This document shows, piece after piece, positions 8,021 to 17,893 of a stretch of 64,000 bases of DNA. The notes below the pieces were generated by a model. It ran no database searches and was not told the origin of the DNA. It worked only from the letters and a program-made list of their open reading frames with translations. This stretch comes from Lutibacter citreus (GTDB taxonomy: Bacteria > Bacteroidota > Bacteroidia > Flavobacteriales > Flavobacteriaceae), in NCBI RefSeq assembly GCF_003260195.1, contig NZ_QEIH01000005.1, positions 248,001 through 312,000 of the forward strand. Direction: 5' to 3'. Made by a program: the position numbers and the translations under genes. Every line of letters starts with the position of its first letter. The first letter of the stretch is position 1.

Positions 8021-10828
8021 GTGAATTTTATTAAATCTATATGCGTTCTTTTTCTTTTTTTTACTGTTGTAATTTTAAATGCACAAGAATTACCACCTTT
8101 AGTTAATTACACACCTCAAGATTATTCGGGGAGGAACCAAAATTGGAAAATAGACCAATCTGCAGATAACTATGTATATATAGGTAATAATAGTGGTTTG
8201 TTAGAGTATAATGGATCGAACTGGAAATTATACCCATCTGAAAATAACTCAAGCATAAGAGCCGTAAAAGTTATTGGTGAAAAAGTTTTTACCGGTTGTT
8301 ATATGGGGTTTGGTTATTGGATAAAAAATGATTTTGGGAATTTAACATATACCTCATTAATTAATAAATTAACAATTCCACTTTTAGAAGATGAAACTTT
8401 TTGGAATATTTTAAATTTTGAAGAGTATGTTTTGTTTCAATCCTTAAATAGGATTTATATATATAATTTAAAAGACGAAACATTTAAGGTAATAGAAGCT
8501 GAATCAAAAAGAGCTGTGCTTTTTCAAGTTGAAAATAGTATTTATTTTCAAAAATCAAATAAAGGTATTTTTAAAATAGAAAATGGAGAAGCCGTATTAG
8601 TTTCGGATAATGAAGTTTTTAAAAATCAAGAAATTGTAGGAGCTTTTTTAATTAATAAGGAACCATTATTTTTAACTAATAGGGGGAAGTTTTATTTTTA
8701 TGAAAATAAAAAACTCATTAAATGGAATGTTAATTCGGAAGAAGAGTTAAAGGCTAAAAATATTTATAGCAGCCTGCGTTTATCTGATGGTAGTTTTATA
8801 TTAGGAACTGTTTCAAATGGAGTGTATCATATTAGTTCAAACGGAAATGTTCTAAAAAATATAAATAAAGAAAAAGGATTATTAAATAATACCGTTTTAT
8901 GTGTTTACGAAGATACTGATAAAAATGTATGGTTAGGATTAGATAATGGTATTTGTATAATAAATTTAAATTCTCCTTTTAATATATTTAATGATATAAA
9001 AGGAAATTTAGGAGCGGTATATACATCTATAATATTCAATAATAGGCTTTATTTAGGAACTAATCAAGGTTTGTTTTATTCAACATTAAACTCTAAACAA
9101 GAACCTGTTTTTATTAAAGAAACTCAAGGGCAAGTTTGGTTTTTAAAGAGTATTGATGGAACATTATTTTGTGGTCATAATTCTGGAACATTTATAGTTA
9201 ATGAAGAAAAAGCCACTAAAATATCTGAATTTCCTGGAGCTTGGGATATTAAGAAAATTGAAGGATCAAATGATTTATTATTAGAAGGTAATTATAATGG
9301 TATATGTATCCTAGAAAAAGTAAATAATAAATGGAAATTTAAAAATAAAATAGAAGGTTTTGATATCTCAAGTCGTTTTTTTGAATTTATATCACCTAAT
9401 GAATTATTAATTAATCATGAATACAAAGGTATTTTTAGAATTAAGATTAATAAAGATTTTACCAAGGTAACTTCTAAAAATAAATTAAAGCCATTTGGAG
9501 AAGAGTCTAGTTTAGTTACTTATAGAAATAATATTTTACATGCATCTAGCAGTGGAATTTACAAATTTGATAAAAGTAAGAATGATTTTGAAAAAGACAC
9601 AGTTTTATCTTCATTGTTCTATCCAAAAGATGACCCCATAAATGGGAATTTAATAGCTGATAAAACAAACAAACTTTGGGGTTTTTCAAAGAAAAATATT
9701 GTATTTGTAAAGTATGATGATTTTAATAATAAACCTAAACGGGTAAATATTCCTGTTGAAGAATCTTACAAATCAAGTAGAGTTATATCTGGATTTGAAA
9801 ACTTAAATAATTTGATAGGTGAAAAATATCTTTTAGGTAATTCCAGCGGATTTACAGTTTTAAATTTAAACAAGCTTAAAACAAATTCATATAAAGTATC
9901 AATTAATTCGGTTTATAAACAAGAATTAAACTTTTCAAAAGAACAACTAGTTCTTAACAAATTAAACCATCTAAGCGCAAGTGAAAATAACATTTACATT
10001 TCCTTTAATGTACCTGAATTTGATAAAAATACGGAAGTAAATTTTCAATATAGATTAAAGGGCTTTTATAACGAGTGGGGAGATTGGACTAACGAGTCAA
10101 ATACAACATTTAAAAATTTACCTTTTGGAGACTATAATTTTGAAGTTAAAGCAAAAATTGGAAATGTAATTTCAGAAAACATAGCGACATATTCTTTTAA
10201 AATTGATAGACCGTGGTATTTTTCAAATTGGGCTATTGTATTATATTTAATTTTCTGTATTCTTTTATTCTTATTAATTCACACATTATATAAAAGGTAT
10301 TTTAACAAACAAAAATTAGCTTTAGTAAAAAAGAAGCATAGAGAATTTGCCGTAGCTCAATTAAAGAGTGATAAGGAAATTATGAAACTTAAAAATGAAA
10401 AATTAGTAAACGAGGTAGATAGTAAAACGAGAGAATTATCGGTTTCAACAATGAGTATAATTAAAAAGAATGAATTGTTAAATACCATTAAAAAAGAATT
10501 ATTGGTGTTAAAAAGTAATAAAGAGATAACACCTGTTATAAAAATTATTAATAAAAACCTTTCACCTAATAGTGATTGGGAAATGTTTCAAGAAGCATTT
10601 AATAATGCTGATACTGATTTTTTAAAGAAGATTAAAGATGTTCATCCAAATTTAACTCCAAATGATTTAAGGTTATGTGCGTATTTAAGATTAAACCTTT
10701 CATCAAAAGAAATAGCACCATTATTAAATATTTCAACAAGAAGTGTTGAAATAAAAAGATATAGATTACGTAAAAAAATGGAGCTACTTCATGAAAAAAG
10801 TCTTGTGGAGTATATTTTAGAGGTGTAA
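8021..10828 (+). CDS. Transmembrane sensor-regulator: beta-propeller, Y_Y_Y domain and LuxR-type HTH
   Basis: This is probably the regulator of the laminarin PUL. A signal peptide (residues 1-21) leads into a long periplasmic region of propeller-like repeats (about 25-640). A Y_Y_Y-type beta-sandwich follows (about 655-728, with FQYRLKGFYNEWGDWT). One membrane helix lies at about 731-755, then a lysine/glutamate-rich coiled coil (765-830), and a C-terminal helix-turn-helix (about 873-935, with NLSSKEIAPLLNISTRSVEIKRYRLRKK split over two helices). There is no histidine kinase or receiver domain, so it is a one-component membrane-bound regulator rather than a hybrid two-component system. The only start giving the full signal peptide is the GTG at 8021. 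It precedes susC in the same direction, with candidate operators in between. Confidence 0.88.
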   Translation: MNFIKSICVLFLFFTVVILNAQELPPLVNYTPQDYSGRNQNWKIDQSADNYVYIGNNSGLLEYNGSNWKLYPSENNSSIRAVKVIGEKVFTGCYMGFGYWIKNDFGNLTYTSLINKLTIPLLEDETFWNILNFEEYVLFQSLNRIYIYNLKDETFKVIEAESKRAVLFQVENSIYFQKSNKGIFKIENGEAVLVSDNEVFKNQEIVGAFLINKEPLFLTNRGKFYFYENKKLIKWNVNSEEELKAKNIYSSLRLSDGSFILGTVSNGVYHISSNGNVLKNINKEKGLLNNTVLCVYEDTDKNVWLGLDNGICIINLNSPFNIFNDIKGNLGAVYTSIIFNNRLYLGTNQGLFYSTLNSKQEPVFIKETQGQVWFLKSIDGTLFCGHNSGTFIVNEEKATKISEFPGAWDIKKIEGSNDLLLEGNYNGICILEKVNNKWKFKNKIEGFDISSRFFEFISPNELLINHEYKGIFRIKINKDFTKVTSKNKLKPFGEESSLVTYRNNILHASSSGIYKFDKSKNDFEKDTVLSSLFYPKDDPINGNLIADKTNKLWGFSKKNIVFVKYDDFNNKPKRVNIPVEESYKSSRVISGFENLNNLIGEKYLLGNSSGFTVLNLNKLKTNSYKVSINSVYKQELNFSKEQLVLNKLNHLSASENNIYISFNVPEFDKNTEVNFQYRLKGFYNEWGDWTNESNTTFKNLPFGDYNFEVKAKIGNVISENIATYSFKIDRPWYFSNWAIVLYLIFCILLFLLIHTLYKRYFNKQKLALVKKKHREFAVAQLKSDKEIMKLKNEKLVNEVDSKTRELSVSTMSIIKKNELLNTIKKELLVLKSNKEITPVIKIINKNLSPNSDWEMFQEAFNNADTDFLKKIKDVHPNLTPNDLRLCAYLRLNLSSKEIAPLLNISTRSVEIKRYRLRKKMELLHEKSLVEYILEV

Positions 10829-10849
10829 TAGACTACTACATTATAAAAA

Positions 10850-10871
10850 ATTACCACAACATTACCACAAC
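10850..10871. repeat. Tandem 11-base repeat upstream of susC
   Basis: Two exact head-to-tail copies of ATTACCACAAC occupy 10850-10860 and 10861-10871, followed by a further ATT. They lie just after the regulator gene and about 240 bases before susC. A direct repeat with one-helical-turn spacing is a plausible binding site for the HTH domain of the upstream regulator, but this is inference. Confidence 0.45.
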
Positions 10872-10989
10872 ATTGCAGTAACTACAAGGTTTTAGCTGAA
10901 TTATTTTAACATTAGTTTAACCTTAAATTTTTATTTAAAAAGGTGTCTTAATCTTAAGTAAACATTAGAAAGTTGATAAAAATTACCCC

Positions 10990-11016
10990 ATTTAAATGTT
11001 AAATTGACATTTAAAT
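10990..11016. promoter_or_regulatory. Inverted repeat in the susC leader, candidate operator
   Basis: A perfect 10-base inverted repeat, ATTTAAATGT at 10990-10999 and ACATTTAAAT at 11007-11016, has a seven-base AT-rich spacer. It sits about 92 bases before the susC start. The symmetric arms fit a dimeric DNA-binding protein. It is too AT-rich and lacks a T-run, so it is not a convincing terminator. A clean Bacteroidota promoter (TTG, then TAnnTTTG) was not identified next to it. Confidence 0.4.
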
Positions 11017-11107
11017 ATAATTAGATTGTATGATTTTTGTATAGGTGGGTTTTAATAAAAGAACTACATAAAGAGTTAATTTTATTGAAACTTAATTCAA
11101 CAAATTT

Positions 11108-14100
11108 ATGAAGTCATTTTTATTATCAATTTTTCTAAGTTTTATGGGAGTCACATTAACTGCCCAAACTTATGAAATTAATGGAACTGTTACTGATTTA
11201 AATGGAACACCTTTACCTGGTGTAACTATATTAGTAAAAGGCACAGTAAAGGGTTCATCAACAGATTTTGATGGAAAATTTAACATTAAAAACGTAGAAA
11301 ACGGAGAAACTCTTGTTTTCTCATATGTAGGGTTCTCTAATAAAGAAGTTGTAATAAACAGCTCTAACGTTTTAAATATTCAACTTACAGAGGATACAGA
11401 AAGTTTAGATGAAGTAGTAGTTATTGGGTATGGTACCCAAAAAGTAACTAAAGTCTCTGGAGCAATTTCAACTGTAAAAGCGGAGTCTATTGAAAAATTG
11501 AAACCTTTAAGAGTAGAAGAAGCACTTCAAGGTAGTGCATCTGGTGTTTCTGTAATACAAGGTGGGTCTCCAGGAAGTAAACCAACAGTATTAATTCGTG
11601 GGATTCCTTCTTTTTCGGGTGTTGATCCAGTTGTTATTATTGATGGTGTACCACAATCTTTAGATGATTTAAATTCTATAAGTTCTGCAGATATTCAATC
11701 ACTTAATATTTTAAAAGATGCTGCATCAACAGCAATTTATGGTGTTAAAGGTGGTAATGGTGTAATTGTAGTAACTACTAAAAGTGGTAGAAAAAACCAA
11801 GAAACAGAATTTAATTTTAATTCTTATACAGGTGTTCAAAGCGTATATAGAAAAATTGGTTTATTAAATGCTTCAGAATATGCTGTTATGGCTAATGAAG
11901 GTAGTGCAGCAGCAGGAGGCAATATAATTTTTCCTAATATTTCTAATTTAGGAAAAGGTACAGATTGGCAAGATGAAGTTTTTAAAGATGCTAGCATAAT
12001 ATCAAATACATTATCAGCAAGAGGTGGATCAGAAAACATAGGTTACTTTTTATCAGCAGGATATTTAAGCCAAGGTGGAGTTGTAGGAGGTGATGATAAG
12101 TCTAATTTTAAAAGAGTAAATTTCACAGCAAATTTAGATTTTCAATTAACTTCTAAATTAAAATTCTTACTTAACACAAGTTATGCGAACATAAAATCTA
12201 AAACAATAGCGGAGAATTCATTTAATTCTATTTTAGGGAATGCTATTAATTTTGACCCTACAGTTTCTCCATATAATACAGATGCTAACGATTTTGCTTC
12301 CTACGGTTATAGTAATTTATTATTATCAGAAATTTTTAATCCAATACAAAGATTAGACAATACTTATAATGAGAATAATGGAGATAAATTATATGGTAAA
12401 TTTGAATTTCAATATGATATTTTAGACAATCTTAAAATTACATCTCGTTTTGGTTATACTAAATGGGATCAAGTAAGTAAAGATTTCACTCCATTAGCAT
12501 ATTATGGACCTAATAATGTTTCAAGTCAATATTTACCTGATGGTACAGTATCATTGCAAACAGTAGATAATGGAGATGGTACAACAAGTATAATTCCAAC
12601 ATATAATAATAGTGTTAATGAAAAAGAGGAATCTAATTTTAGTTATACGTTTGAAACTTTTGCTAATTATTATTTTAGTTTAAATGAAAAACATAATTTT
12701 GATGTTGTTTTAGGTATTTCTAGAAGTAAATCTACTGGAGATGACATTAGCACTACTAGACAAGATGTAAGAGATAATTCTTGGGAATGGGCAGATATTA
12801 GTGCCGCAACTGGGGTTAATACCAAGTTAAATACAAATGCATACACAGGCGAAAGTAAACAAGATTTAGAACGTAGAAATATGTCTTTCTTTAGTAGAGT
12901 TAACTACGATTATGATGACAAGTATTTGGCTTCATTTTCAGCAAGACGTGATGGTTCTATTGCTTTTGGTGATGATAATAAATATGCTAATTTTTATGCA
13001 GGTTCTTTAGGTTGGGTTGTAACAAACGAAGATTTTTTCGATTCAGAATTTATAAATTTCTTAAAGATAAGAGGAAGTTATGGAACTGTTGGTAACGAAA
13101 ATGTAGACCCACAATATGTTAGTATTACTGTTGGTGGTCCAAGTTATAATTCAACAGCAAATAGTAATGGATATACTTTTGGGTCTGAATTTGTATCAGG
13201 AGCCACAGTAAATTCATTTAACAACCCTACATTAAGTTGGGAGGAGCAAACGCAATATAATTTCGGTTTTGATGCTACACTTTTTGGCAACTTATCAATA
13301 ACTGCTGATTATTTTAATAAATCTGTTGATGGGTTATTATTTACAGATGCACCATCACTTTATGCTGGTACTTCTGAACCAGTAACGTCTAACATTGGTA
13401 GTACAGAAAGTAAAGGTGTAGATTTAACAATAGGGTATAATACAAGTGGAGAGGATTTGAAGTTTAATACTTCTCTAACATTCACAACTTCTAATAACTT
13501 AGTAACAGAAACAAATAGTGATGGTACAGCATTTAAAACTGGAGGTTCTTATTTTAATGGTCAAGCCCACGATGTTACGCGTTTCCAAAAAGGTTTTACA
13601 CCTGGATACTTTTATGGTTTTCAAACCAATGGTTTATTTCAAAATCAAACTGAAATTGATGCACATGCAACTCAAGCAGGGGCTCAACCAGGAGATATTC
13701 GTTTTGTAGATATTAATAATGACGGAATTATTAATGATGACGATAAAACAAAAATTGGAGATCCTTTTGCAAAATTCACTTTAGGTTGGAATGTAGGTTT
13801 TGAATATAAAAATTTCGATATGAGTATGTTTACATACGCTTCTGTTGGTAATGATATTTTTAGAGCTTATGAACGTAATTCGTTATATACTAACAAAGAT
13901 AGAAGTATTTTAAATAGATGGACTGGAGAAGGAACAACTAACAATGCTAAAAATCCACGTTACACATTTGCAGATTCAAATAGTAATATTAGACCTTCTG
14001 ATAGATATGTTGAAGATGGAAGCTTTATGAAAATTAAAAGTTTAATAGTAGGTTATACAATGCCAGAAATGGCTAATAATATTTTTAGTAAAGTACGTAT

Positions 14101-14272
14101 ATATGCACAAGCTAAAAACTTACTTACACTTACTAAGTACACAGGTTTTGACCCAGAGGTAAATGGATTTACTGGTGCAGAAGGAACTTCACAAGTTTTA
14201 GAGGCTGGTGTTGATAGAGGAGCTTATCCACAAGCAAGAACATTTCTAATTGGTTTAGACCTTAAATTTTAA
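11108..14272 (+). CDS. SusC-like TonB-dependent outer-membrane oligosaccharide transporter
   Basis: This is the outer-membrane import channel of the PUL. A signal peptide (residues 1-19, ending near LTAQ) is followed by a carboxypeptidase-D-like regulatory domain (about 22-100, with GTVTDLNGTPLPGVTILVKG). The SusC signature is DEVVVIGYGTQ near residue 112. A plug domain (about 110-225) with IRGIPSF and IIDGVPQ elements comes next, and then a 22-strand-type barrel to the C-terminal aromatic strand ending in LKF. The length of 1054 is normal for SusC. It starts a tight cluster with the SusD, SGBP and GH16 genes (gaps of 14-20 bases). Neighbouring GH16, GH17 and GH30 genes point to laminarin-type beta-1,3-glucan oligosaccharides. 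Confidence 0.96.
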   Translation: MKSFLLSIFLSFMGVTLTAQTYEINGTVTDLNGTPLPGVTILVKGTVKGSSTDFDGKFNIKNVENGETLVFSYVGFSNKEVVINSSNVLNIQLTEDTESLDEVVVIGYGTQKVTKVSGAISTVKAESIEKLKPLRVEEALQGSASGVSVIQGGSPGSKPTVLIRGIPSFSGVDPVVIIDGVPQSLDDLNSISSADIQSLNILKDAASTAIYGVKGGNGVIVVTTKSGRKNQETEFNFNSYTGVQSVYRKIGLLNASEYAVMANEGSAAAGGNIIFPNISNLGKGTDWQDEVFKDASIISNTLSARGGSENIGYFLSAGYLSQGGVVGGDDKSNFKRVNFTANLDFQLTSKLKFLLNTSYANIKSKTIAENSFNSILGNAINFDPTVSPYNTDANDFASYGYSNLLLSEIFNPIQRLDNTYNENNGDKLYGKFEFQYDILDNLKITSRFGYTKWDQVSKDFTPLAYYGPNNVSSQYLPDGTVSLQTVDNGDGTTSIIPTYNNSVNEKEESNFSYTFETFANYYFSLNEKHNFDVVLGISRSKSTGDDISTTRQDVRDNSWEWADISAATGVNTKLNTNAYTGESKQDLERRNMSFFSRVNYDYDDKYLASFSARRDGSIAFGDDNKYANFYAGSLGWVVTNEDFFDSEFINFLKIRGSYGTVGNENVDPQYVSITVGGPSYNSTANSNGYTFGSEFVSGATVNSFNNPTLSWEEQTQYNFGFDATLFGNLSITADYFNKSVDGLLFTDAPSLYAGTSEPVTSNIGSTESKGVDLTIGYNTSGEDLKFNTSLTFTTSNNLVTETNSDGTAFKTGGSYFNGQAHDVTRFQKGFTPGYFYGFQTNGLFQNQTEIDAHATQAGAQPGDIRFVDINNDGIINDDDKTKIGDPFAKFTLGWNVGFEYKNFDMSMFTYASVGNDIFRAYERNSLYTNKDRSILNRWTGEGTTNNAKNPRYTFADSNSNIRPSDRYVEDGSFMKIKSLIVGYTMPEMANNIFSKVRIYAQAKNLLTLTKYTGFDPEVNGFTGAEGTSQVLEAGVDRGAYPQARTFLIGLDLKF

Positions 14273-14292
14273 TATCCAAAAAATATATTAGT

Positions 14293-15795
14293 ATGAAAAA
14301 TATAAAAAACAGTATTGTGTTTATCATTATACTTTCAATCTTTGTTGGTTGTTCAGATGTTGTTGAGTTTGATCCGCATGATGAGTATGCTGTAACAGAA
14401 ATAGATTATCTACAAACAGCGTCAGATTATAAAACCATGGCAGTAAGTTGCTATACACCTACACAATGGTTAAATGGAATAATGGTTATTGGAGATATTG
14501 CATCAGATAACGCAGTAGCTGGAGGAGAAAATGCTTCAGATGTGTTGACATTGCAAAATATAGATGATTATGATTATCAACTTTTAGCAAATAATAGTAC
14601 ACTAGAGGATTTATGGAAATCAGCTTACGAAGGTGTTAATAGAACAAATTATTTAATTAAATATAAAGATGCTAACCTTTTAGGTAATACAGTAGATTTT
14701 GATGGTAAGGAAGCTCTTTATGGTGAAATTTTATTTCTAAGAGCTTATTACTATTTCAATTTAACAAGAATGTTTGGAGATGTTGTTTTGTTTACAGACG
14801 GTAAATTAGGTATTTCAGATTTTGGAACTTTACAAAGATCACCTCAAGCAGATGTTTATGCTCAAATTGAAAAAGATTTAACGGATGCCATAAGTGTTTT
14901 ACCTTCAACGGCAGCACAAAATGGACGTATTACAAAATATGCTGCACAAGCCTTATTAGGAAAAGCTTATTTATATCAAGAAAAATTTGACTTAGCAGCT
15001 TCTATGCTTGAAAATGTAGTGAATGGTCCATTTAGTTTAGTATCAAATTATGATGATATCTTCTTATTAGAGGGTGAAAATGGTCCAGAATCAGTTTATG
15101 AAGTACAGTATTCAAATGGTTCTCCATACTATAACTGGGGAGGTCAAACAAGAGGTCAAGGAAATTATGCGGTACAACAATGCGGGGTAAGAGGTTTAAA
15201 TGGTTCTGCAGATATGCCTTATAATTCTGGTTGGAGTACAAATTTACCAACACAAGATTTAGCATTAGCTTATGAAGATGGCGATCAAAGAAAAGATGCT
15301 ACTTGTTTTGATGTAGCTGCTTATGCTGCTAATAACCCAAGTCTTAATGTAACTTTCAACGTTGCACCTTTTAAAAATACCGATTTATATAATAAAAAGT
15401 ATTTACCAAGAAAAGGGCAAACAAGCGGACAAGTTGAGTTGAATTATGAAAACAATCAACGTATAATCCGTTATGCAGATGTATTATTAATGGCTGCAGA
15501 AGCAAATTTGAGAGCTGCTTCAGCTAATTCAGGAAAAGCACAAATATATTTAGATAGAGTGCGAGATAGAGCTTTTGGAGATGAAGATCATAGAGTTACA
15601 GCTACAGTGCAAGCTGTTTGGGATGAAAGAAGACTAGAATTAGGTATGGAAGGTGATCGTTTTTTCGATTTAGTTAGAACAGGTCAGGCGGCTACAGTTT
15701 TAGGAAGTGGTTATAGTACAGCAACAAAAGGGTTGTTTCCAATCCCTCAAAGAGAAATTGATATTTCTGCCTTAACTCAAAATGATGGCTATTAA
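14293..15795 (+). CDS. SusD-like surface glycan-binding lipoprotein (RagB/SusD)
   Basis: This is the lid protein of the SusC transporter. The lipobox gives Cys20 (IFVGC), followed by acidic SDVVEFDP, which fits surface export of lipoproteins in this phylum. TPR-like helices include a conserved region with GKEALYGEILFLRAYYYF near residues 137-155. The SusD C-terminal signature is present as VWDERRLELGMEGDRFFDLVRTG around residues 439-461. The length of 500 is typical. It is 20 bases after susC and certainly co-transcribed. The ligand is inferred from neighbours as beta-1,3-glucan oligosaccharides. Confidence 0.95.
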   Translation: MKNIKNSIVFIIILSIFVGCSDVVEFDPHDEYAVTEIDYLQTASDYKTMAVSCYTPTQWLNGIMVIGDIASDNAVAGGENASDVLTLQNIDDYDYQLLANNSTLEDLWKSAYEGVNRTNYLIKYKDANLLGNTVDFDGKEALYGEILFLRAYYYFNLTRMFGDVVLFTDGKLGISDFGTLQRSPQADVYAQIEKDLTDAISVLPSTAAQNGRITKYAAQALLGKAYLYQEKFDLAASMLENVVNGPFSLVSNYDDIFLLEGENGPESVYEVQYSNGSPYYNWGGQTRGQGNYAVQQCGVRGLNGSADMPYNSGWSTNLPTQDLALAYEDGDQRKDATCFDVAAYAANNPSLNVTFNVAPFKNTDLYNKKYLPRKGQTSGQVELNYENNQRIIRYADVLLMAAEANLRAASANSGKAQIYLDRVRDRAFGDEDHRVTATVQAVWDERRLELGMEGDRFFDLVRTGQAATVLGSGYSTATKGLFPIPQREIDISALTQNDGY

Positions 15796-15813
15796 AAATT
15801 TAAAAAATAAATA

Positions 15814-17880
15814 ATGAAAAAATTAAAAAATATATTTAGCACAATCTTAATTATAGCTCTGGTTTGGAGTTGTGAGGATGATAAGTTTGGCGAAACAGGT
15901 TTTATAAATGACATTGCTACTCCAGCAAATATTTCTGCTGGTGTAAATGTAATTCCTGATAATACAGGTCTTACACAAATATCACCCATAGGTGAAGGAG
16001 CGGTAAGTTATATAGTTGATTTTGGAGATGGATCTGAATTATCTGACCCGGTAACACCAGGAGATTATGTAGAGCATATGTATGTTGAAGGTTCTTATGA
16101 AGCTAAAATTACAGCTACAGGTATTACAGGTAAATCTGCTATAGGCACAAAAACAGTAACTGTATCGTTTAGAGCCCCTGAAAATATCGCTATCACAGCA
16201 GATATAGATAGTGCAAATCCATTTCTGTTAAATGTATCAGCAAGTGCTGATTATGCATCTAGTTTTTTGGTATTCTTTGATACTTCTAATCCAAATGAAG
16301 TAGGAACTCCTTTGGAGTTAGACGGAACTTTAAGTAATGAATATGCTGGTGTTGGAGACTACACTATTAAGGTTGTTGCCTTAAGTGGTGGAGCTGTATC
16401 TAGTGAGTTAGAAAAGGTAGTAACTATTTCGGCTCCTGTAATATTCCCTATTGATTTTGAAGTTTTTGATGCTTCTACATTTATAGGTTTTGGAGGAGCT
16501 TCAGCTAATGTAGTTGACAATCCTGATACAAACGGAAATTCATCTGCTAAAGTTGGAAAAATTGCAAAAGGCGGACCAGAAGTATGGGCAGGAAATGTTA
16601 TTACTATGTCATCTCCAATTGATTTTAGCCTTAAAAAAGCAATGAAAATGAATGTTTGGTCTCCAAGACAAGGAGGGAAACTTATAATGAAACTTGAAAA
16701 TCTTACCGATAGTAATATTTTCATTGAAAAGGAAGTTACTTTAAATGGGAATAGTGCTTGGGAAGAGGTTATTTTTAATTTATCAGATGTTGATGAATCT
16801 CAATCATATCAAAAACTAGTATTTTTCTTTGATTTTGGTGCTGTGGGAGACGGTAGTGCAGACTGGACATTTTATATAGATGATATTAATCAATCTATAC
16901 CCGCAAGTGGTGTTACTGGATTACCTGGTAAATGGGTAATGTCACCAGAAGGAGGTGCTTTAGGTGTAGGTCCATCTTTTGGAAGTACAGAGTGGTGGAA
17001 TTGTGATACTGATTGTGTTGGAGAAAGAGCTTGTTTTTATGATGATGTTTTTATTTTTGGACAAGATGGATCATTTTATAATGATTTAGGAGTAGATACT
17101 TGGATTGAAGGTTGGCAAGGAGGAAATGATTCTTGTGGAACTCCAGTTGCACCGCATGACGGATCAAATTCGGCAACTTATATTTATAATGAAAGTGCTG
17201 GAACTGTAACTTTAAATGGGGTTGGTGCATTCATAGGTATTCCAAAACCTTATAATGGTGGAGAATTATCAAGTCCTGCAGATGCTCCTGCTTCAATTAC
17301 TTATAGTATTGAGTTTTTAGATAATGACACTATAGCCGTAGATATTGATGCTGGTGGAGCTTTTTGGCATTTTAAATTAATAAGAGCAGGTGTAGTAACT
17401 ACTCCCTTAACCGGAACTTGGCAATTAGCTAATGAAGGAGGCGCTGTAGGTGTTGGTCCATCTGTTGGAGATGTTAGCTGGTGGAATTGTGATGCAGCTT
17501 GTGCAACAAGCAGAGCATGTTTCTATGATGATTTATATGTGTTTGGTGAAGATGGATCGTTTAAGAATGTTTTAGGTTCTGAAACTTGGACTGAAGCTTG
17601 GCAAGGTGGAACTGAATCTTGTGCTGCTCCGGTAGCGCCACATGATGGATCTATCCCTGCAACATATTCATATGACAGTGAAGCAGGAACATTTACACTT
17701 CATGGTAAAGGATCTTTTATTGGTTTGCCAAAAGCAGTTAATGGAGCAGAACTTTCTGATCCAAATGACGCGCCAGATGCAGTAGTATACAATGTAGAGT
17801 TTGTTGACCCCAACAATATAAACGTAAATGTTGATGTTGGTGGAGGTGTTTTTTGGCAATATAAGCTTGTAAAAATCTAA
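15814..17880 (+). CDS. Surface glycan-binding lipoprotein with PKD-like domains and a duplicated C-terminal domain
   Basis: The lipobox Cys20 is followed by EDD, a strong surface-export signal. Residues about 35-125 form a PKD-like domain (VDFGDGSE near 67). A second immunoglobulin-like region follows to about 205, and residues about 210-365 look like a carbohydrate-binding beta-sandwich. The last 320 residues are a clear tandem duplication, at about 369-528 and 531-688. Both copies carry GVGPS, WWNCD, ACFYDD, W-E-WQGG and PVAPHDGS. The Cys residues in these motifs are conserved in both copies and may form disulfides. No catalytic motif is seen. Position after SusD marks it as an SGBP of the laminarin PUL. 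A related domain occurs in the next gene. Confidence 0.85.
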   Translation: MKKLKNIFSTILIIALVWSCEDDKFGETGFINDIATPANISAGVNVIPDNTGLTQISPIGEGAVSYIVDFGDGSELSDPVTPGDYVEHMYVEGSYEAKITATGITGKSAIGTKTVTVSFRAPENIAITADIDSANPFLLNVSASADYASSFLVFFDTSNPNEVGTPLELDGTLSNEYAGVGDYTIKVVALSGGAVSSELEKVVTISAPVIFPIDFEVFDASTFIGFGGASANVVDNPDTNGNSSAKVGKIAKGGPEVWAGNVITMSSPIDFSLKKAMKMNVWSPRQGGKLIMKLENLTDSNIFIEKEVTLNGNSAWEEVIFNLSDVDESQSYQKLVFFFDFGAVGDGSADWTFYIDDINQSIPASGVTGLPGKWVMSPEGGALGVGPSFGSTEWWNCDTDCVGERACFYDDVFIFGQDGSFYNDLGVDTWIEGWQGGNDSCGTPVAPHDGSNSATYIYNESAGTVTLNGVGAFIGIPKPYNGGELSSPADAPASITYSIEFLDNDTIAVDIDAGGAFWHFKLIRAGVVTTPLTGTWQLANEGGAVGVGPSVGDVSWWNCDAACATSRACFYDDLYVFGEDGSFKNVLGSETWTEAWQGGTESCAAPVAPHDGSIPATYSYDSEAGTFTLHGKGSFIGLPKAVNGAELSDPNDAPDAVVYNVEFVDPNNINVNVDVGGGVFWQYKLVKI

Positions 17881-17893
17881 AAAAAATTAAATA

